Below, piece by piece: positions 28,593 through 39,699 of a stretch of 64,000 nt of DNA (position 1 is its first letter; every line of letters starts with the position of its first letter). This DNA is from Trochalopteron elliotii (taxonomy: Eukaryota > Chordata > Aves > Passeriformes > Leiothrichidae). The notes under the pieces are model-generated. The model worked only from the letters and a program-made list of their open reading frames with translations, ran no database searches and was not told where the DNA came from. Position numbers and translations under genes: made by a program. The stretch spans positions 62,001 to 126,000 of the forward strand of contig JANPWX010000449.1 in the NCBI GenBank assembly GCA_024734555.1, written 5' to 3'.

Positions 28593-29903
28593 TGGAAACT
28601 TATATTCTTACCCATCCTAAATTTTTTTATCACAACTCCTACTGTGAGGCATCAGAAGTGAATATGTCTGATGCCATTTAGCATCAACACTGACTAAAGC
28701 TTGGCAGATCGTCTCTCAATCTCAGCATATTTTGAAGCTGTTAATACAGGAGAATAAATCACTTAAAGTGAACAAAACCTCTCCAAATTCTCCCCTCCCA
28801 GAATCGCCACGATCTCACTACCAGGTAAGCAAGAGAGAATAAAGAACATTCATGATGTAACAGCAGTTTATTTCAAGTAATGGGCATAACAGAACTGATT
28901 TGACTAAAAAGGGTTTTTTTCTTGTTCTCTGTAAAGATAAAACTTACAGCTTTCTACAAAAGAATATTAAATGATCTTTTAAAAATTCATCTAGGATGGT
29001 CCAGTTCCTTCAGAAGTAAACTAAAAAAGCTTCACACTTGACCAGTTAATCCCAATGTGCTGGACATACAATCCTATTGTGTAACAGGCCTGGCTAAGGG
29101 TTGAACCTTGGGCAATGATGCCCAAACTTCACCCAAGTAGATGTAGCAAACACAGATCCAAACTACATTTATGACATGTGTTTTAAATATGTAAAACCAG
29201 GGTAAATACTTTCAACATTATAAAAATTCCATCCTGACCAATATTTCAAAGCACTGAGGTTATCTGACATTCAAATACCACAAATACCAAGGCAGTATCC
29301 ACATGAAATTGCACCTGAGTATCTCTTCCAGTGCTTTCCAAATCCTGAAGGGACTCTTGTCCTACTCCTTCTATTTTCATGTGTTACTAATTTCTTACTT
29401 AGGCCATCACAGTGATGCTTAGTCCAACTTTCAATCCTATTTCTGCCTAGCTAGCTAGACATCCAGCTCCCACCTGCTTTCAGCATCCACCAAACCCAGT
29501 CACCAGCTCTAGGCTGGACTTTTAACACAAGCTTAGTTCACCCCTCCACTAAGCACACCAAGTGCTCATCTGACACTGTAAAACAGTGATTTATGTCAGG
29601 ATTTATGAAGTATGGTGGGATCTTCCAACTTGCTACACCATACACAGTGAAATCCAAGGAAAGATGAAGAGACTTTTGTCTCTTGCAAACAAAGCAGAAA
29701 AAAGCAGAGGAAGCAGAACGTGGAAATCTGAAAATGCAAAAGATTCTTGTGATCATTCTCCTGCAATGCTAAGTGTCCAAAAGTGAGCAAGGAAGTAATG
29801 AAAAGGCCTAAGCAACACAGATGGCTTTTGGGTGTGTGTTACATCCCCAGTCATTTGTCAAGTCCTTACTTAAAACAAACCTCATCAGACCAGAAAAAAC
29901 GAC

Positions 29904-29921
29904 AAAAAAAAAAAAAAAAAA
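29904..29921. repeat. 18-base A run
   Basis: An uninterrupted run of 18 A on the plus strand. No retrocopy was recognised upstream. Confidence 0.9.
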
Positions 29922-30359
29922 GACTCCTGGGTCTGCTTCTTCCAAAAATTTTTTCTCATATGCTACAACAATAAAACAATTACATAATTTTTGAGTCATG
30001 CAAAAGCCCCAAGAATTAGTAATAAGTGATTTTTCCTGTTCTCTCTTAAAAAGCTAATGTGTTAGTAGCAACACAACTGAAGTTTCTTTTCTCAAAGAAC
30101 TATTTTCAAGCAAGCAGATTCCCTCTAATCAGTGTATGATCTCTGAATGGTCCAGACATTACAACATACTCTGTCACTGATATCAAAACCATTTAATTTC
30201 TAAAATTCAATTTAAAAGGTTTTGGATTTTTACTTTCTAATAGAGAAACACTTTCGGAATCATTTTAGGAACCATGTCCTGCAGTTAGACAAAGTGCAGC
30301 TAAGTGCAAAATGACGCTATTTAAATTAATTCTGTTTAAAACCAGTGTATAAATTGGCA

Positions 30360-30710
30360 TGTCCGTGAGGGTGCTTTTACTGGCCAAGCAGCCTCCCAGA
30401 CCAATTTATAACCTTCTGATTTGAGTTCCTCCAAATCTGCTTGTTGAAGCTTGGATGAGGCTTGGAAATGAGGAATGGGTCCGGCTTGGGTAGGAAAAGG
30501 TGTTTTATTTCTCTGGCTCCTTGTGCAGAGGAGGGCCAGGACGGGGAGCCAGAACAAGCCAGAACATGTGCTTGGGCTCTCTGTCCCTTTTTCCCAGGTC
30601 ACCCCCTGGGCGGGGAACACTCTGGGCCAATCGGGAAAGGGAAGGGGTGTGGTTACATCAGGGGGATACCAGGTGTGTTCAGGGAATGGGGGGTAGGGTA
30701 TTTTGGAATG
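30360..30710 (-). mobile_element. GC-rich LTR-like block
   Basis: An abrupt GC-rich block in AT-rich surroundings. Read on the minus strand it has, in order, an inverted or direct CCAAT-type box (GATTGGCC near 30628), a GTTCTGGCTTGTTCTGGCTC repeat, and an AGAAATAAAACACC polyadenylation signal near 30505-30520, followed by about 150 bp that would be R/U5. That order is what a retroviral LTR shows. I could not fix TG/CA ends or a target-site duplication. It lies in the same orientation as SLC36A4. A 131-codon minus-strand frame across it is probably incidental. A CpG-containing unique segment is the alternative. Confidence 0.4.
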
Positions 30711-33004
30711 GAACAAACCAAGTACAGACAAATAACAAAATATAAATACAAATTCAAAACCCTAAATCATGCACTGCAACACCAGTGCTTCAATGAATAA
30801 TGATAAACAGAAGATAAAGGTAAGCATGGGAGCATACACAATTGCTGGTGAAAAAGTATTACAGCTACTGCATGCATACAAGCCGTAGAAACCAGTTGGG
30901 AAAAACCTGAAATACCATTTGGATAATACGACATAACACACAACAGCCTGGCAAGTATCAAACCTCTAAGAGCAAACTTTTAATGTCACTTTTTTGTGCC
31001 TTGCAGCAAGCAATTTAATATCCTCAAATATCCCAGTAACACCCATAACCCGTCAGCAGCTCCATTTTAGAGATTCATATCACAGGTGAGTTGTAATGGC
31101 ATACACTAGGTACAATTTTACTATAAATATTTTTCAAAGACATAAAGATACAGAATTCTAATGTTACATCTTTATATATATAGTTATATCTTTTGTATAT
31201 ATGTATCTTTACATTCATATAACTAATTTCCTTTCTTTTTCTACTTTCTTTTCTTGGAGATCGTTTCCCAGTTTTCCCTTTTCAGACTATCCAGAAATTA
31301 CAGAGGTTTATGATAAAATTAAGAAAAAAAGCTATGGCTGAATATTATGAAGTCATTTATAATTTTCCCAAGTCAATCAGGGAAATGCGCCTTTAAGCCT
31401 GTTCACCACTGGCTCTTCTCATCAGAAACATATGTAAAACTATCTTTCAGCTATAGATTCTTGAAGCCTTTGGCTGTAAGCAACAGTTTGGATCTACAAG
31501 ACTTTTAGCTTTTCAAATCCACTGTGATATCATTACCAGGGCAGGTGATAAGGGGCACATAAAGGGCAACAGAGAGTGAGCAGAAGTTGAGGGCCTCATG
31601 ACAGCAAGGTGTGGTTAGGACTGGAGATCTTACTGGTGACCTTTTAGTGTCCTGGAAAGACACTAAGAAGTGTTTTGAACCTTGAATCTTTTTGATCTAT
31701 ATGTCTCTCAAGTATTAGAAGAGCTACTCATCTATCCTCAATCTTAAAATCTTAACACCTTGATTATACTTGAAATAGAACACAGGCTGTATGATGCTTC
31801 AGGAGATATATACTTCATCATTCAAGAAAAATCTGGGTTTTCTTTTGATTTTTTAATTTCAGAAAGCAGACATACTTTCAGAGCAGCAAGTTATTAGATT
31901 GATGGTATTTCCCTTTGCTTACTGTAGTAATTCAATTGCACTGACATTAAACTTCTTCTCAACAGGCTTGACCTTAAGAAGGTCTCACTGGATGTTAAAG
32001 TTTTCTTTGGCAACAATCCTTAAGTGTCATCCAGCACATTAGCTACTGCATTCATCAAGGGAATGGAGACAATAAACCAAATATCTTCTCTTTGATCAAT
32101 ACTTTCCCCTAAAACCAAAGGTTTAGCATTTTTTTGCTTATTTATCAGTTTTGATTGTTTTTAAGGTATTAATAGCTCATTTCACTACAAATGGGGAAGT
32201 CAAGAAGCCAGCTTTGTACTAGTAACACTTTTTTAATAATGTCTGAGAAAAGGTTGCTACATTATTGAGCACTTTGGCTGGGAGCTGTCAAGGCAAAGCT
32301 GAATTTCCCCCACAGTTCATTACCTTCAGGAGTATTGATTCCTAGATGAGACCACACTCACCATTCAATGTCAGCTCTGCTGACTCCTACTAGTAGATCT
32401 CAGCCAGCTGTGAGACAGCAGGAACACAGTAGGAGGGACAGGAAGATTAAAGGACAAGCAAGAAAAACAAGAGGAGTAACAGACAGTGAAGGCAGAGATG
32501 CAAAACTACTTTGGGGCATTATCACCTAAAATAAGTGGCACTTCATGAGCTCTGTGACCAGGCATCCATGTTTGCCAACGCTACTTTATGGATACAGACC
32601 CAGCACACCTTTAGGCTTAATCCTCAGATCAACAAAACAGAGAAATGATTTCTCCATGACAAGCATGTACTGAAGATCACATAGATAAATCTCAGCAATG
32701 TGTGTCTCACTTAAAAAAAATTATTTGAAGAACAGTTATCGTCCAGCTGGCAGCTTTAGGGTATTACCAGCAAAAGATACTGTTGTCAAATAACTGGTCA
32801 CACCTACTAAAACAAATGTGGTTAAAATACAAATACAACATCAGTTTCACTTATTCATAAAAGTCAAAATATAGTGAAGTATTGAAACAAAATTTCAGTT
32901 TTGCCAGCCTCTGGAAAAATAAACAACAAAACATATATTTAAATAAGCAGGTCCCAGCAAAATGTAATAGCAAGTTTTTTAAAGGATGCTCTGCACATAC
33001 TTAC
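30711..33004 (-). other. Sequence just downstream of the last visible exon
   Basis: Begins on the gene strand with a good GTAAGT donor at 33004, so it starts as intron. No acceptor followed by the expected ILIPRLD-type coding sequence was found. TA-rich patches occur near 31.17-31.2 kb. Confidence 0.6.
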
Positions 33005-33174
33005 AGGTTGAGCAGACTAATAGTGCTCTAGCCACAAGCTCACTGAGTAACTTCCACTTCTGCCCCACTCTGGAGGTGATGACTGGAATGAGAATCTCTG
33101 CAGGGACGTAGAACTGAATCGAATATGTCACAAAAATCCCAAAGGAGTACAGAATTTTTACAGACTGATACAAC
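33005..33174 (-). CDS. SLC36A4: SLC36A4 internal exon, segment 8 and start of 9
   Basis: The exon is 170 nt: one base completes Trp, 56 codons follow, and one base of a Cys codon ends it. It is entered after AATGTTTCCAACAG and left at ACCT/GTAAGT. It encodes [20 protein letters not shown], then [20 protein letters not shown] and [16 protein letters not shown]. The QFYVPAEI motif marks segment 8; ARALLVCST starts segment 9. The next exon should begin with the rest of a Cys codon and encode the family's ILIPRLD motif, but no such exon was found to the left. Reading through the donor adds only seven residues (KYVQSIL) before a stop. Confidence 0.95.
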
Positions 33175-33925
33175 CTGTTGGAAACATTTACAGTCATGTA
33201 AGTATGTGAGCTGCCAATTCTTCATAAAAAAATAGCTTGATAATGGCCCTAAGGAGATATATATAGATATATATGAAAAAATATTTTTATCCCAACAAAC
33301 ATCAATACAATATTTTAACTAAGAAACTGAAGATAAGCCAGATAGAGTAAATCTTTCAATAAAGTGCAGACAGCCTTACCACTGTTACTTGTGGCTGAGT
33401 AAACAAATGACAAAGAGCTACCCATGCCTCCAACAGTTTTAAATTTAGATATATTTTTAATTCGTGCTGCATTTACTGCACGCATTTGGCATTGCTTGCA
33501 GAAAACTGACAGAAATTATGAGTTTCTTTGTATGATTTTCTTTCTATGGACATTATAAAAATTTTGGGTGAGGGCTTGGTTCATTTGCCATGGGGCATTG
33601 TGTGTTCACAAATGGGAAAGGGAATATTTCTCATAAACAACCTGTTTTAACAGAAGATGATGCCAAGCAGACCAACCACTGAAAACTTTGCTTTTTGCTT
33701 CAGTCCTTAAAGACATGTTCAACTGAAGCAAAGCCAACATGCATAAGTAAGAAAATAAAAAACTGCAGCAAGAGTAGGGAAAGAACAAATAGGACCTTGA
33801 TCTCTGTATCTCTCAAAGCCTAACAGGGGTCATTAAAGCATCTGTCTTTGAGTATCACAGTCTGTATCTGCAACAGTAAATAAAATTCAGCCAGGACTGC
33901 TTTTGGCCCCTTATATTGTGGCCAA

Positions 33926-33946
33926 ATGGCATGGCATGGCATGGCA
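33926..33946. repeat. ATGGC pentanucleotide repeat, four copies
   Basis: Four exact tandem copies of ATGGC plus one base, in the intron between the segment-7 and segment-8 exons. Confidence 0.9.
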
Positions 33947-34939
33947 AAAATTGTATCTGTACAGCTCAGCTCTTTTCCATCATACTTTCCATGATGCTAT
34001 GATATGAGGAAGAAAAGAAAAATAAGCTTCAACCAAAAATACATTTTGACTAATAGGTTTTAAATTATCTGCATCAAAGGTTTGGCCATCACTGTACACA
34101 ACTCAAGGAATCTCCGAAGGCACATTCAAACAGACAGAAAAGCTATTACATCAATTTACATGTTGACATAATGATGTAGCTAGTTTAGAAGTGGCTGCTT
34201 TTGTGACATACATATTTTTGACTGCTGAGCAGCTTTTAGAAATTTAGAGGGAACAGGAGCTCTGCAAGACTGTCGTTATTCCAGAAACTTAGATAGATTT
34301 TAGTTGGTTAAATTTTAGCTGACCAGATACCCAGAATTCACCTCTACTCCTCAGGCTTTAGACTGCCCTAAGCCTTTACAAAAGTAATTTCTAAAAGATA
34401 TTCAAAAACAGGATTCAAAACTTAAAACACGCCATAGTTGAAAGTAAGCATCTCCATTACACTATTTTTCTACAGCTCTGTGAGGATTAAAACTTTCCAA
34501 ATTAAAAAAATACTTTTTATATTACTGAGGTAATTTTACTAGTAATTCAATATTATATTCCAATCAGAAAAAGATTACTCCTTAGGCTACTTTTTAATAA
34601 AAATCTAAATCATTCATATGTCCTAAACCTCTTCTGAATTCTACATTTTAGAGTTCATTATACCCATTTTAAGGGTAGAAACATTGGCAAGCAGTGCAAC
34701 AAAACTTGCAGAACAACACAGCTGGACCAAACAGAGCAATAATTATGTGAAGCTTTCACTTGAACTAGTCCCATGTGAAGTCTTGTTGAACTTCAATAAA
34801 CTAATGTTTGTATGGTCATTAACCTTTGGGATTCATAGTAAGGGAACTGTTGCACAAGGACTGTCACTTATATCTTAACAAAGAACAGTTGGTGGAAAGA
34901 ACCTTCATATTCAGCCCCAAGAAGAAGACAAGAACCCAA

Positions 34940-35135
34940 ACGAGAACAATTAAGAAATTTTTTACGATGAGGGTAGTGAACCTGTGGATACCGCATCCTG
35001 GAAGTGCTCATGGCCAGGCTGGATGGAGCTTGGAGGAACCTGGTCTTGTGAAAGATTTCTCTGCTCATGGCATGGGGATCGGAACAGACGATCTTTAAAA
35101 GGTCCTCTCCAACCCAAACCATTTTACAAATCTAT
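34940..35135 (+). mobile_element. CR1 LINE 3' tail
   Basis: A short plus-strand tail with TGAGGGTAGTGAACCTGTGG, CATGGCCAGGCTGGATGGAG and CTCTCCAACCCAAACCATTT, ending near CAAATCTATGAG. About 200 bp of the element remain. It is antisense to the gene. Confidence 0.88.
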
Positions 35136-36417
35136 GAGACCTAAACCAAGGACACTGCCAAGTACTAAAGCAGAATTTTCTACAATTTACATCTGCAAAT
35201 ACTGAAAACTACTCTTTAAGTCCACTTTCAACATATTCTAAGTAATATATGATGCTGAGTGACAATTTGCACTTCCAAACACCATCTAAAATAGAACAGC
35301 ACCAAGTCATTTATCCAAAAGCACTCATCTAGCAGGAATTTTTTAAGAATACAAGCAGTCCTCTATTTAAATTAAACTTAAGAACTTAACCAGTCTAGGG
35401 CCTGGGTATGCCTTCCAGTCAATTCATCTGTGAGGACATCAAATAAAACTCAGAAAGCAGCAGAATTCTAATTTAATTTTCATTACCAGGAAAGGCTTAT
35501 TTTTAAGACAGGGGTTGTCCAGATGGAATTAAACACATAAGCCAAGTCTCACCGCTTAGACACATTCTAGGCCCTCTCGACTGACTGTCTTCTTATAAAA
35601 AAAATTCCTCTGCTCCTTGCAATTCTTCTAGTTCAAACTGGCAACTTACTGTCTTTTTACATGAGGACCAAACAGCAAAATACTGTCCTGCAGTTCACTG
35701 GGAATTTGTTTTGCCAGTCCAGTTAATTGCAACCATTTGTCCCTCAGTACTGTATCAGGTAGACCCAGTCCTGCACAGCAACAGCATCGTACATCACAAT
35801 CCCCGAGCGCTCCACTGAGCTGCTTCTCCTAATTTTGTTTAGTGCTTTGGGGTACTCTCCAGAGTAACACAAAAACAGATGACTTTGTTAACTGTGGATA
35901 TGTGCCCTGAGTAGCTTTGAGGTTATTACACTTATAATGCCAATTTCCAACCCTATAGAGCACCAGTTTCCATCTCTTTTATTATCTGTTTCCTTGCATT
36001 AGGGGCGCAAAGCCATCAGGACAAATATCATCATCATCACATCTGCACTGTACCCAAGAGCTATTTGAAAACTCGTATGTGAACAGCTCTGTTAGACAGC
36101 AGGGATGCAGAATAAAGTTCACTCTGTTGCTTCCATGAGCACAATAAAATTCAACAGTGAGTAGCAACCTTGGCTTATTCCACATTCCTCTCACTCCTTG
36201 TTTTTTAACAGTACCTCTTTTTAAGGCACAAACAAACCCAAAGCTACCATTTAAAACAAGCTTTTCACTAATCTTATAAACAACAAGGACTGCCATGTTA
36301 TATTAGAAATAGAAGTATTTTTCCTTTCAGCTGCATCACAGAATAGATAAACATTTGCAGATTTCTGTTGGGTTTTTTGTTGTTTTGTTTTTGGTTTTTG
36401 GTTTTTTTTTTATGGCA

Positions 36418-37114
36418 GAGAATCACAGAATGGTTTGGGTTGAAAGGAGCCGTGGGTAGTTACTCAGGATCAGGTTACTCAAAACTCCATTCAGCCTGGT
36501 CTTTAACACTTCCAGTGATGTGGAGTTCTCTCTGGGCAACCTGTTCCAGTGCCTCAGCGCCCTTCACGGTACAGAATTTTTTCCTAATTTCTAATCTAAA
36601 TCTGCCCTCCTTTAACTTAAGGGCATTCCCTCTTATCCTATCACTACATGCCATTGTGAAAAGTCTCTCTCCAGCTTTCTTGTAAGCCCCCTTTAGGTAC
36701 TGGAAGGTGCTGTAAGGTTTTCCTTCTTCAGGCTGAAAATCCCCCAGATTCCTCAGTCCATCATAAGAGCGGTGCTCCAGCTCTCTGATCATCTTAGGTT
36801 GTCCTCTGGACTTGTTCCAACAGGTCAACATCTTTCTTGTGTTTGGGGTTCCAGCACTGGACACAGCACTGTAGGTGGGTCTCTCCAGAGCAGAGCAGAG
36901 GGGCAGAATCCCCTCCCAGCCCTGCTGCCCATCATGCTTTGGATGCAGCCCAGGACATGTTTGGCTCCCTGGGCTGTGAGTGCACATTGCCAGGTCATGA
37001 CGAGCTTTTCATCCACCCCACGACTTTCTCCCCAGAGCTGCTCTCAATCCACTCTCTGCCCAGCCCATACCTGTGCTTGGGATTGCCCTCCCTTGCACTT
37101 GGCCTTGCTAAGCT
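36418..37114 (-). mobile_element. CR1 LINE, 5'-truncated, about 0.7 kb
   Basis: On the plus strand it opens AGAATCACAGAATGGTTTGG, the inverted CR1 terminus, and runs to the TTGCACTTGGCCTTGCTAAG block near 37105, which is the reverse of the LHLG-region of ORF2. A 170-codon minus-strand open frame (36475-36987) is the decayed C-terminus of CR1 reverse transcriptase, with RLFTMACSDRIRGNALKLKE recognisable; it is not a host gene. The copy is in the same orientation as SLC36A4, in its intron. It is closely related to the copy at 5390-6358. A T-rich stretch with GTTTT units (36368-36412) borders its 3' end. Confidence 0.93.
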
Positions 37115-37237
37115 TCTTGTGTATGTATGTACAATGAAAGGACATAAATATATATGATGAGCAGTATCCCCAAAAATCAGAACCACAGGAAAAATAGGAA
37201 GAGAAAGAAAGTAAGAGAGAGAAAGAAAAAATGGGAA

Positions 37238-37297
37238 GGGAGAGAGGGAGAGAGGGAGAGAGGGAGAGAGGGAGAGAGGGAGAGAGGGAGAGAGGGA
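37238..37297. repeat. GGGAGAGA octamer microsatellite
   Basis: About seven near-perfect copies of GGGAGAGA, extended to the left by further purine-only sequence from about 37195. The tract is pure purine on the plus strand and pure pyrimidine on the gene strand. It starts about 80 bp beyond the truncated end of the CR1 copy. Confidence 0.95.
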
Positions 37298-37739
37298 AAG
37301 ATCCCATAAAATAAAAAAAAACATTAAGGCCCAAATCTCAGTTGTTACAAAAGCAGTATAAAAACAAAGCAAGCAAACAAGCAGCAAGAAATTGATGAAA
37401 GTTCTAGCAATGAAAAAAACATTCATCCTTTAAGACACATTTTTTAATACTTTCATGTATTAAACAGTGGAATCAGTCTGGCAATTAAATAAAACTTCTT
37501 AAGAATATTAAAAATGCATAGTTCACATTGACTCCAAGGAACAAAAAGGAAGAAAAGACAGTGAAAAAGTAACACTTAAAAATTAAGAACATTCTTTACA
37601 TGTGCTCTCCTCTTTCTCAAAGAATAAAAGAGTCAGCAATTAGCTCATCAAAGAAGGGGTTTTTTTCCCATAATTTGAGATTTCACTACTTTACTAAGCT
37701 ACTACAACAGACATTGAACAAGTAGATGCAAGTAGATAA

Positions 37740-37806
37740 ACAATAAAACAATAAAATACTTTTAAATACTTTTACAATAAAATACTGAAAACAATAAAAT
37801 ACTTTT
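37740..37806. repeat. Imperfect AATAAAATACTTTT tandem repeats
   Basis: Three to four imperfect units built from CAATAAAATACTTTT, with partial copies between them. Several contain AATAAA on the plus strand, which is antisense to the gene. Confidence 0.75.
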
Positions 37807-38500
37807 CAGTTTTAGCACTTTTGCACTGGTGATATACCTGATTTTAGGCCTATCAGACAAAAGTGCTAAAAAAAAAATTATATTGAAGGATAGTTAGAGT
37901 ATATGCATCCACAGGCAGACACAAAACTAATAATACAGCAGTTGAAATCATCTTCAGTGCAACTTCGGCATGTGACATGTGCAGCCCTCTCATGGCATTA
38001 AAAATAGAAAAAGCTAACTAAAAATTGTAGCATCCTCAAGACACTGACAAACATAAGCTTCATTCTCCTGATAGGAAGTCATCATATACACTATCCATGG
38101 ACTTGCACTTGAACTACAAACCTATTCATCTTTGATGTCTTCTACTCCATTTGTTCACCTGCTAAACTCAGTGATTACACTAAAAAGGGGCACTATTTAC
38201 CAGGATATCCAAGGTAAAAGCAGCTCATTTCAGAACTGCTTGACAGCTTGCTGCAAACTGCGTATTCCCTCCTTCAACAGTCCTGGAAGTAGCTCCTTCT
38301 AGAGATGGAATGATTTATAATATCATTGATCAGTCTCCATAGGCAAGTCCTTTTAATGTGGAAGAACTTACCGGCTAGGACCACAGCTCTACTGCGGACA
38401 CATTAAAAGTCTGAGCACCCTGATGGCACTGAGGCATGGAACAACCTTGGCAACATTTCTGCCTTCTAGGTTACTGCTTCTAAATCACAGAGGCACTTAC

Positions 38501-38670
38501 CACTTATCCTGTGGCAGGTTTAAAGTTATGCTGCCTTTGACTTCATCCCCAAAGCGCAGATAGCCCAGGGTGGCCAGTGAGATGTACAATGCCATGACTA
38601 TTGCCATCCCAATGTTCAATGCCTGGGGGAAACGTGTGGCGTCCTTCATTCTGTTTTCCAATGGCAGTAC
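38501..38670 (-). CDS. SLC36A4: SLC36A4 internal exon, membrane segment 7 and loop
   Basis: The exon is 170 nt: 56 codons plus two bases of a Trp codon. It is entered after GTATTTCCAG and left at AAGTG/GTAAGT. It starts [20 protein letters not shown], the conserved LENRMK motif after segment 6, then gives membrane segment 7 ([21 protein letters not shown]) and the extracellular [16 protein letters not shown] loop. SITLNLPQD is SLC36A4-like; SLC36A1 has a Cys (LNLPNCW) near this position that pairs with the loop cysteine before segment 4. That Cys is absent here. The region upstream on the gene strand stays open through the acceptor, so a longer open frame starting in the intron is only apparent. 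Confidence 0.96.
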
Positions 38671-39699
38671 CTGGAAATACAGGGACAATCACTCACATTT
38701 TATGTTCTCAGAGAAAAACTACTTGTCTCCCCCTTCCAGTGCCAACTTCCAAAATTTAGATGATTTTATAAAAAAGTAAGATTATTCTACAATAATGTTT
38801 TGCCGCCTGGATGGTCACAATGTTTTATGTACCCAACAGAAATACTCTGTTTTGAAAAGCACATATTTTGGTTGGGAAAAAACATCAGTGTGGAATTGTA
38901 AAGCAGTATTTAGAGGCTAGAAAGATTGTCAAGAGAAACTTATGGTGTCCAGATGAAAATACATAAGCAATGAGAGTAACATGAAATTTATTTTGCAACA
39001 AAGTTTTTCAGAATCCAAGGCTATTTTTCCTATTCCTATCAGGTATGCCTGCACTGTCAGCCGCCATCACAGACAAACCTGGAGTCCATGACTACCAGAA
39101 TGCAGTCCCATGGTCTTTCTCATCTCTGACAGAAACAGGGCCAGGCAAACTAAGCACTGCTTTTCCTAAACATAGTGCTTTGAGCCTCACATAGTCAAGC
39201 CATCTCACTGGGCCTGCCATCACTTCAAAGTGAAGACACAGGCGTTGCAACCATTGCTGCATGAAGTTTTCTGGAGATTGCCTTTTACTTGTACTCCACA
39301 GGATTCAGCAAAACACACTCAGTAAGTTCCAACTTAAGTTTTTGGACATCCAGACAAAATTTCCAGGCAAGGCAGTAAAACCAAGTGACAAGTTCACCTA
39401 TTGGTCTTCCCACCTTCAATTTGAACAGCAAAACAAATCCTTTTACATCATTAAAACACCAGCTGAAGGTACATGGATACTCCCAGGTAGCACAATTTCC
39501 TCACCTCTTTCAGGAGAACTGTACAGTCATCTCAAATACTCAGTATGGGATATAGTCCAAGATTAAGACACCTAATACTGTATGTCTACATCTAAGTGAA
39601 ACATCTAAGCTTCTATTGATGCCTTAGGATTTTAGCTTTTATATTTCTCATATATTTGTAATCCTGCAATTCTTTAGTGTACAACTCTAAACTCCATAT

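Larger units (their letters stand above)
26641..30350. other. No recognised gene, about 3.7 kb
   Basis: Strongly A-rich on the plus strand around 26.6-28.6 kb, where two long open frames occur (see 27121-27570 and 28230-28592). A small direct duplication ATCTTAAAACTCCTT lies at 27729-27760, and an 18-base A run at 29904-29921. No coding exon of SLC36A4 was found. Confidence 0.5.
33175..38500 (-). other. SLC36A4 intron of about 5.3 kb
   Basis: Between the segment-7 and segment-8 exons. It carries a plus-strand CR1 tail (34940-35135), a longer minus-strand CR1 (36418-37114), a GGGAGAGA repeat right beside it, a GGCAT pentamer repeat, and AATAAAATACTTTT-like repeats. No additional exon was recognised. 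Confidence 0.85.

Noticed and set aside
30336..30731. 131-codon minus-strand open frame as a gene
   Set aside because: It spans a GC-rich LTR-like block with a polyadenylation signal inside the frame. Proline-rich composition follows from base composition.
1..33004. A neighbouring gene such as MTNR1B (beside SLC36A4 in mammals)
   Set aside because: No seven-membrane receptor exon wording was found on either strand.
36475..36987. 170-codon minus-strand open frame as a host gene
   Set aside because: The translation is the decayed C-terminus of CR1 reverse transcriptase, and the DNA continues into a CR1 tail.
37044..37426. Ser/Pro/Leu repeat protein encoded on the minus strand
   Set aside because: The repeats are only the translation of the GGGAGAGA microsatellite.
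38497..38700. Methionine upstream of the segment-7 exon as a start
   Set aside because: The MSLYFQ part precedes a clear TTTCCAG acceptor. The exon joins the previous one in phase 0, so these residues are intron.
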